The translations under genes were made by a program, and so were the position numbers. A DNA stretch of 64,000 nucleotides, from positions 48,430,073 to 48,494,072 of the forward strand of contig CP136064.1 of the NCBI GenBank assembly GCA_032622095.1, written 5' to 3'. Within the stretch, counting starts at the first letter, position 1. Every line of letters begins with the position of its first letter. Under the pieces are notes generated by a model. It saw nothing but the letters and a program-made list of their open reading frames with translations. It ran no database searches and was not told where the DNA came from. Positions 26,301 through 35,300 of the stretch are shown piece by piece. The stretch comes from Siphonodentalium dalli. Its lineage: Eukaryota > Mollusca > Scaphopoda > Gadilida > Siphonodentaliidae.

Positions 26301-29300
26301 GCTATAAGCTATAATTGCATTATACTTTCAGTTCCGGGTAGTTGCTTAGAAACCGTTACCAGGGAGTGATCATGTGGCAAAGTATACCGTTCTAAAAAAA
26401 AAATACACCGTGACAGTGGCCCATGGGAACATACCTGTAAAATTTCAGACCTGTAGCACCATTTGAACATAACCATCAGCATGTGCATGCAAAGAATGTC
26501 TAAATTGGGGCATAATACAATTGGATTCACAGGGCAATGGTGTCATTCGATCATTTGGGGTATTTGCTTAGCAACCGTTGCTACCCTTAAATACTAGTTA
26601 CGATATGACATCTGGCCAGATATATCTCAAAATTCACAATAGGGTGTTGACTGCATCAAAAACGCAATTTCCTTGGGCTGAATTACGACCGTAAAAGCTA
26701 TAATTGTATTTTACTTTCAATATCGGGTAGATGCCTAGCAACCGTTACCAGGGAGTGACCACGTGGCAATATAACCAGATCGTAAAATAATCAGTGGTCC
26801 ATGGGGAACATACATCTAAAGTTTCAGAAATGTGACACCACTTGAACATAAACAACACCATACATCTAAACACTGGCCACAATATAAAAAATACCACTGG
26901 GAGCCCAGGGTCAGGGTGTCGATCGTTGTGGGGAGCCAGGGTTCAAAGGGTTAAGGACCATAACTCTATCAAATTTTATCGGACCGGGCCGGTTTTCTAA
27001 CTCGTCCGAGGTATTCTTGGGAGACACCTATATATCAAAATTTCAATTAAATAGGATGATGTTTGTTAAATTATCGCGCTAACGAGCTGAAATTTTTTGA
27101 AAAAATGACTAATTAAGGGCCATAACTCTATCAAATTTTATCGGACCTGGCCGGTTTTCGAACTCGACCAAGATATTCTTGGGAGACACCTATATACCAA
27201 ATTTCAATCAAATCGGATAACGTTTGTTGAAGTTATCGCGCTAACGAGCTGAAAATTCATGAAAAATGACTAATTAAGGGCCATAACTCTATAAAATTTT
27301 ATCGGACCAGGCGGGTTTTCGAACTCGTCCGAGATATTCTTGGGAGACACCTATATACCAAATTTCAATCAAATCGGATAACGTTTGTTGAAGTTATCGC
27401 GCTAACGAGCTGAAAATTCGTGAAAAATGTCTAATTAAGGGCCATAATTCTATCAAATTTTATCGGACCAGGCCGGTTTTCGAACTCATCCGAGATATTC
27501 TTGGGAGACACCTATATACCAAATTTCAATCAAATCGGATAACGTTTGTTGAAGTTATCGCGCTAACGAGCTGAAAATTCTTGAAAAATGACTAATTAAG
27601 GGCCATAACTCTATAAAATTTTATCGGACCAGGCCGGTTTTCGAACACGTCCGAGATATTCTTGGGAGACACCTATATACCAATTTTCAATCGAATCGGA
27701 TAACGTTTGTTGAAGTTATCGCGCTAACGAGCTGAAAATTCGTGAAAAATGACTAATTAAGGGCCATAACTCTATAAAATTTTATCGGACCAGGCCGGTT
27801 TTCGAACTCGTCCGAGATATTCTTGGGAGATACCTATATCCCAAATTTCAATCGAATCAGATAACGTTTGTTGAAGTTGTTGCGCTAACGAGCCTAAAAT
27901 CAGTGAAAAATGGCAAAGGGCCATAACTCTGTAATAAATGTGTGGACGAACCCGATTTTTTGTCTGCAGCTTACGTGCATGGACATGTACTCACACACCA
28001 AATTTTTTTTAATACGTCCATAAACGGTTGAGTTATAAGCAAAACACGTCGCCCGCCCGTCCGCCGCCCGCCCACCGTCCCTCATCAAACTATAAGTCGA
28101 GTTTTGGAAAAAAACTTGACTAATAAAACCAAACCTTATCTTTATGCAAAGGAGCTTTCCACACATATTCATTAGTGGGAGGAGCTTATGGTTGCTAGGG
28201 GACAAGTGGTCTACAGAAAGAGTTTAATTTGTTTTACCATGCTGCTGGTGTGCAATAATACACGGAGCTCATGCACTTTAGTGTAAACATATTTTTATTT
28301 CCAAATCCCCAACAAATAACATAATATACAGATGACACATATATGCAAAATAGAAGAGTTAACCCTTTACCCAACAGAAGGGCCCTGTGCCAATGCATTC
28401 TCTTATATATGCGAGTCGACCATAGGTCGCCTCGCATATATAAGAGAATGCATTGGCTTAACACATTAAAAATTATAAAATTGTTAAAGAATGTAAGAAA
28501 AAATGATAAAAAGTGTTAAAAAAAGATTTTTTTTAGGCCAATGCATTCTCTTATATATGCGAGGCGACCTATGGTCGACTCGCATATATAAGAGAATGCA
28601 TTGGCACAGGGCTAACTGTAACTATCACAATGTGGTCAAGGAGCCGGTTCCAATGATATCCATATTTGTATGGTTTTATTGAGACGAAGATATTTTAGGC
28701 TGTTGAAGCTTTATTTGGCCGTATGGAAACAAGGATCAGACAACAAGCCCGAGGCTTATATGAAGTCTTCTCCTCTTTGGCTACATGCCCCATCTCCAAT
28801 AAGTAAGGGAGGGGTATAGGTCAGGCAGGAATGGTTGGAAATAATGGTTTGAGAAGAAGGGGAGATATACAACTGAATTTGAGTTAGGGATGGAAAAAAG
28901 GGGAGAAGATAGAGTTTGGGATAGCTGGAGGCAGAGAGAGAGAGCGTGGGAGTAGAAACCAGAAGACAGGAGGGGGACAGATGAAGTTGTGAGATGATGA
29001 CAGCGGTGGGGAGTTTTCAACAATTGGGTTGTTGTGTTATAAAAATGATGCTTGTCTATAGTAATCTTCATGCATCAGGCGCCATGGGAGGGGGTCAAAC
29101 ACAATGGCTGGTTACATCTATCAAAAAGTAATTAAACAAACACAGCTACAAGTTTTCATACGACTATATATCTTCCATGAGAACAAGAACATTTCATCAG
29201 CACTAACCCGAAACAGGATAATTCCTATTTCAAGGGTGTTCACTGTGAATATTGCAACGTCCTTCATGCCTTTATGTCTTCAATTGTGAAATTCATGACG

Positions 29301-32300
29301 ACTGTCACACAAAATGAAAAACAGTTTTATAATCATTGATGAATTTCCAACATTATTGCACAAATCAACATTTCAGTGAACTATTATCTGACAACTAAAA
29401 AGTTGTTTGAAAGTTGGCAATTTAACACTGAAATTATGCACTGATATAAAATTTAAGGTGAACAGATAATTCTCAATGCAGCAATCAATGGCTCAGTCGT
29501 TGATTGGTAGAATATATCTGCCAATAATTATTTGCTTGATAGCTGTGGAAAGGTCTATTATCGAAGAGATGGTATACCAGTTGAGGCCAATTATTAAATT
29601 GCCATCTTTTAGACCAAGTCTGGCCTTTTTTGGATGTAATTTACAGCCTTTATGATGAAATTAACCTCAAAACTCACTCCAGAATTTTTTTTGAATTCTC
29701 AAACTGAACCGTACCAGGAATCGTACATACGCCCTCTTCGGCTAGCGCTCATTTGGATGATGGTGTCCACAACAGGTTTGTCATCAAAAGGGTTCATTGA
29801 CGTTGTTCACATTTTCCGTTCAAGAGTTATCCCTCTTGTTTATCTGAAAATGTTGGATTTTTGTTCGTCCACTCATATGTCTCAACCATGGGTTATTATA
29901 CCCCCTTTTAAAAAAAAAAGGGGGGTATACTGTGTTGCACCTGTCCGTCCGTGCGTATGTCCGTGCGTCCATCCGTCCGTCCGTATGTCTGTTCATGTCA
30001 TAACTTGAACAATAGTTCTCGGATCTCAATGAAATTAGGTATGTATGTTCACTACTACGAGGACATTAAATAGAGGGTTCCATCGTTTTGTTCGGATTTT
30101 CCATTCTAGAGTTATTCATCTTTGTTTATCTGGAAATGTTGAATTTTTGGTACATCTGGTGTCTGTTCATGTCGTAACTTCAACAGTTGTGCTGGGATCT
30201 CAATGAAATTTGGTATGGATGTTCACAACTATGAGGACATTAAAAAGAGGGTTCCATCGTTTTGTTCGGATTTTCCATTCTAGAGTTATTCATATTTGTT
30301 TATCTGGAAATGTTGGATTTTTGGTCCGTCAGGTGTCTGTTCATGTCATAACATGAACAGTAGTGCTCGGATCTCAATGAAATTTGATATGGATATTCAC
30401 CACTGTGAGGACATTCAATAGAGGGTTCCATTGTTCTGTTTGGCTTTTCCATTCTAGAGTTATTCAAGTTTGTTTATCTGGACATGTTGGCTGTTTGGTC
30501 CATCCGATGTCTGTTCAGGTCATAATTTGAACAGTAATGCTCGGATCTCAATGAAATTTTGTATGGATGTTCACCACTATGAGGACATTTAATGGCACAT
30601 TCAATTGTTTTGTTTTGTTTTTTTGTGCTATAGTTATTCATCTTCGTTTATATGAAAATGCTGATTTTTAGGTCCATCTGTCTGAGTATAGCAGTCATAA
30701 GTTATAGATATGCCCACACTAGGCGGTATGCCACTAGGGGGTATGTACCGGACGACAGTCCATCTCTTGTTGGATCTCAATGAAATTTGGTATGCAGGTT
30801 TGACATCAGGAGGGCTTTCAAAAGAGTGTTCATTGACATTGTTCCCATTTTCCGTTCAAGAGTCATCCCTCTTTGCTTATCTGAAAATGTTGGATTTCCG
30901 TCTGTCGTTTGTTAGAATTGTCAATTAATTTGTTCGTTCATCTCATATTTTTTTTCACAATTTGGTTTCCAACCTGCCCATATTTCAATTTTCACCATGG
31001 GGGTATCCCAGTACCCGTGGTGCAACCTCTTGTTGATATTGCATTAACTCAGATCAAAACATTGTACTAACATCTGATTTTATACTGATAGGTTCTACAG
31101 AGCAACCCAGAACTGCTCAACCTTCCTGATCCAGTTAATCCAAATGTTAACATAACAGATGACATGATAGCTCAGGTATGTATAAATACTCTACAGAATG
31201 GATATCACCAAGCCATTGTACCAGCTAGAGAATAGATGTAGAGGATTAATTTTAAGAATGTTAATCATTGTATAAACAGACACATACCGGCCCATATGGA
31301 ATGCATTTGTAATATTAAGTTTGCCAATAGTGTATGCTACTAATTTTGCCAAGTTTATGGCTTTCAAACCAGTTTTTCAAACTGGGTCCATCACTTCAAC
31401 TAGATCTATATATGTGACCCGCCATATCAAATCCAGTCGTAAGTCGGGATTTTTTTACCCTGTGCCAATGCATTCTCTTATATATGCGAGTCGACCATAG
31501 GTCGCCTCGCATATATAAGAGAATGCATTGGCCTAACAATTTTTTATCATTTAAAAAAAAAATGTTTCTTACAATTTTTAGGACATAAAATAAAAAACAT
31601 CCATTACCCTGCAGGGAGCCCCACACATATATAGAAGCATATAGAAGAGTGTCGTCTGCTCATGTTTGTCTGGGGCTCTGAATGGGTGAAATTATAAAAT
31701 TGTTAAAGAATACAAGAATTTTTTTTTTAAATTTCATCTAGAATTAATCTTGATCTTCATCAGTTACTGACTCAAATCAAATTGTTTCCACTCTGACCCC
31801 TATTTGCTGCCTCATATCACCTTATATTATATTCAAAACTGTTCTATACCTTATACATTGCTGTTAAACTGTTGCTTTGTCCGAAAATTTTACATGCATA
31901 TTTGTCATCAAATAAAATCTAATCTAATTTAATCTAGGTCACTGCTATGGGATTTGATATTGAAGCAGCTAGACAAGCCCTGCAGCAATTAAACTCAGAT
32001 ATACCAAAAGCAATAGACTGGCTGGTAAGGAATTGTGGGATTTTACCAGGGATGTCGTCACAAAGCACAATGTCACCATCAGCATCGGCATCAGCTCCAG
32101 GTAGGTTTATTATAGATACCCCGTCCAATTTCACACCATAAAACCACAATCTGTATGTTTAATACATAATTAGATCGGACCCATTAACCCTTTACCCAAC
32201 AAACCGGCCAAAACCGGCCAAATAAAGCTTCAACAGCCTAAAATATCTTGGGTCTGTCTCAATAAAACCATACAAATATGGATATCATTGGAACCGGCTC

Positions 32301-35300
32301 ATTGACCACATTGTGATGGTTACAGTTATGCCCTGTGCCAATGCATTCTCTTATATATGCGAGTCGACCATAGGTCGCCTCGCATATATAACAGAATGCA
32401 TTGGCCTAAAAAAAATCTTTTTTTAACACTTTTTACCATTTTTTCTTACATTCTTTAACAATTTTATATTTTTTAATGTGTTAAGCCAATGCATTCTCTT
32501 ATATATGCGAGGCGACCTATGGTCGACTCGCATATATAAGAGAATGCATTGGCACAGGGCCCTTCTGTTGGTTAAAGGGTTAACCCTTTCATGATGGGAG
32601 CTGTGGTGGTGCAGCTTTAAAGATCATGTGCCTGTTTATTCTCTTATATATGCGAGTCTCCCATAAGAGAATACACTGGCTTACAAGGTCAAGGTAAAGA
32701 TAAGATAAGATACGTTTTAATGGTCTTTAAGACACATATTGGTGTAGGACCACCTACATGTATAGATAAAATTAAACATGAATACATGATATATATGTGA
32801 TATGCATGTAACAAGTAACAGATTAACCCTTTACCCAACAGAAGGGCCCTGTGCCAATGCATTCTCTTATATATGCGAGTCGACCATAGGTCGCCTCGCA
32901 TATATAAGAGAATGCATTGGCTTAACACATTAAAAATTATAAAATTGTTAAAGAATGTAAGAAAAAATGGTAAAAAGTGTTAAAAAAGATTATTTTTTAG
33001 GCCAATGCATACTCTTATATATGCGAGGCGACCTATGGTCGACTCGCATATATAAGAGAATGCATTGGCACAGGGCATAACTGTAACTATCACAATGTGG
33101 TCAAGGAGCCGGTTCCAATGATATCCATATTTGTATGGTTCTATTGAGACAGACCAAAGATATTTTAGGCTGTTGAAGCTTTATTTGGCCGGTTTTGGCC
33201 GGTTTGTTGGGTAAAGGGTTAACAGAAATTGTAAAGATGTAGAATATCAAATTATTTGATTTATTACTGGACATAGATCACCTGCGGAAGGATGTGATGT
33301 ACCATATGGTACATTACCACTTCCACAGTTGACCAATGCCCAGCATGTGTATGGCGTTTATAAAGGGTATGAGACTGTAAAGGAGTTGTCCGGCACTAAC
33401 AGGTGACCAAAAACCATCGGGGATAGCTTAAGAAAACATTCCTAAGATCATTTATTTCCATTATGGTCCCATAATAATGGTAAATAATGTTAGGCCAATG
33501 CATTCTCTTATATATTCAAGGCTCCCAATGAGAGACTGCATTGGCACATGGTTTTCGCAAAATTTCGGGAAGCTCCAGTCATGGAAATGAGGTGTAAATA
33601 TGGCCGTCCAGTTAATGTGGCCTATATGAGTACCAGCGATGGGCACATGCATGTCATGCTTTTAAGTTCTGAACTATATAAAATCAGGAAACGTGTGAGA
33701 TAGTGCAGATAAGAGGCAGTCTCGGTATATAGGACTATATAACGCGAACCGTTATATAAGGGCATTTGGTGATGTCATGGTCACGTGATCTTTTCATAGG
33801 TCACGTGTGTTTTTCTAGCCATCACATTTTAACCAATAATATCAAATGGAAACTCAAATTCAGCAACCAAAACAGCGTGAAATGTTCATCACAAGCTTAT
33901 AACATAATGAAGTCAGAAAATACCCAAAACATATAGATATACTGGCGTTATATGTAGATCAAAGATGGCTGCCAAGGTCAATGTACATGGTATATTTGAC
34001 CACAAACATAAGTCCATGGTAATCACCATGGTCATGTGACCTATTCAAATGTGGGTATATATAGCACATTTTGGCCGGGTATGGGTCCCTCCCTGAAAGA
34101 TGTCAACTTTATGAAGGTAAAGTGAGAAATAAATGTTGAGAATTACCAATTTCTGCATTGATAGAACACATATATTCCCATATACGCATGGATATGCTTC
34201 AAACACAGCCATTAGTGTGTAAACCAAGATGGTCACGTGACCTCTATGGTGGTGGCATGAGCGGCTATGAACTCGCAATGCCTATGTCTAATATGAAGTT
34301 TCAACACATTATTCTAAGCGATACTTGAGATACACTACATTCCTCCTATACACCCATAATGCTTGTAAACATGTATTGTATGCTTGGCAGTGGGGGATCC
34401 GTCTGTGGTGCTGAGTGGCAGCGAAAGAGTCAATAAGAAGTTTTGACGGCCAGATATTGACTTTCAGAAAAAGGAAGTTTAATGACAAGTTCATCATTTT
34501 TGTCAGCAAGTAAAAGATCTAATGATCGTCTTTGATAAAGAGCGTTCACGATTTTGTTTCCCAAAAGCAGTAAATAGTATAGAGATTCCGCGGGTGATTG
34601 TAGCCTTAACTTCACAGATCACGTGATTCTACACGCTAGTTGTCTATAAATGACTGACTTGCAAGCCTTGAAATAGTGTGTCTGTCATTTGCAGAATGAG
34701 GTCCCCAGAGGGTGAATTTAGTGATGCTACCCCGCATCACCAAATTCACCCTCTGGGGACCTCATTTTGCTTACACATCAGCAGAATGAGGTTCCCAGAG
34801 GGTGAATTTGGTGATGCTAGCCAGCTATGCGGGGTAGCATCACTAAATTCACCCTCTGGGGACCTCATTCTGCAAATGACAGACACACTATTTCAAGGCT
34901 TGGGTGTAATTCAATATTCTCTCCTTTTTTTGCATGTTGGAACCATTGTTATGTAAACAAAACTGTTACAGTGATTTGTCAACAAACATCGCTAATCATG
35001 TGGAAAGTTCTATATTTTAGTCTGAATATGATTTTCTAGTTTTGATTAAACTTGGGAATCTTTTTAGACTAATTGGACTTTTGTCAGTAATTACACTGTA
35101 ACATTACTGTTTACACAACAAAGGTTTTAAAACTTGGCGTCTCGTCATTGATGAGTATAAATAATAAAAATAAAACTAAATATTTCCATGTACTTCTTAG
35201 TGACGATAGTTGTAAATTTTTTTAGAATTTTACAAATTTACCCACGGCAAGTGCCTTACCAGTATAGTCATTTTCAGATATTTTCTACTTGACAGAGTCC

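Larger units (their letters stand above)
21095..31091. other. NUB1 intron 12, about 10 kb, repeat-filled
   Basis: Contains, in order: a worn TTAACCCTT MITE edge (21103), unique-looking AT-rich DNA to 21880, the 1.75-kb tandem duplication, the 161-bp satellite with a piggyBac-like insertion, family A MITE 28359-28721, plain AT-rich sequence 28722-29898, and the 174-bp tandem element 29899-31035. No further NUB1 exon is needed or seen. Confidence 0.7.
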
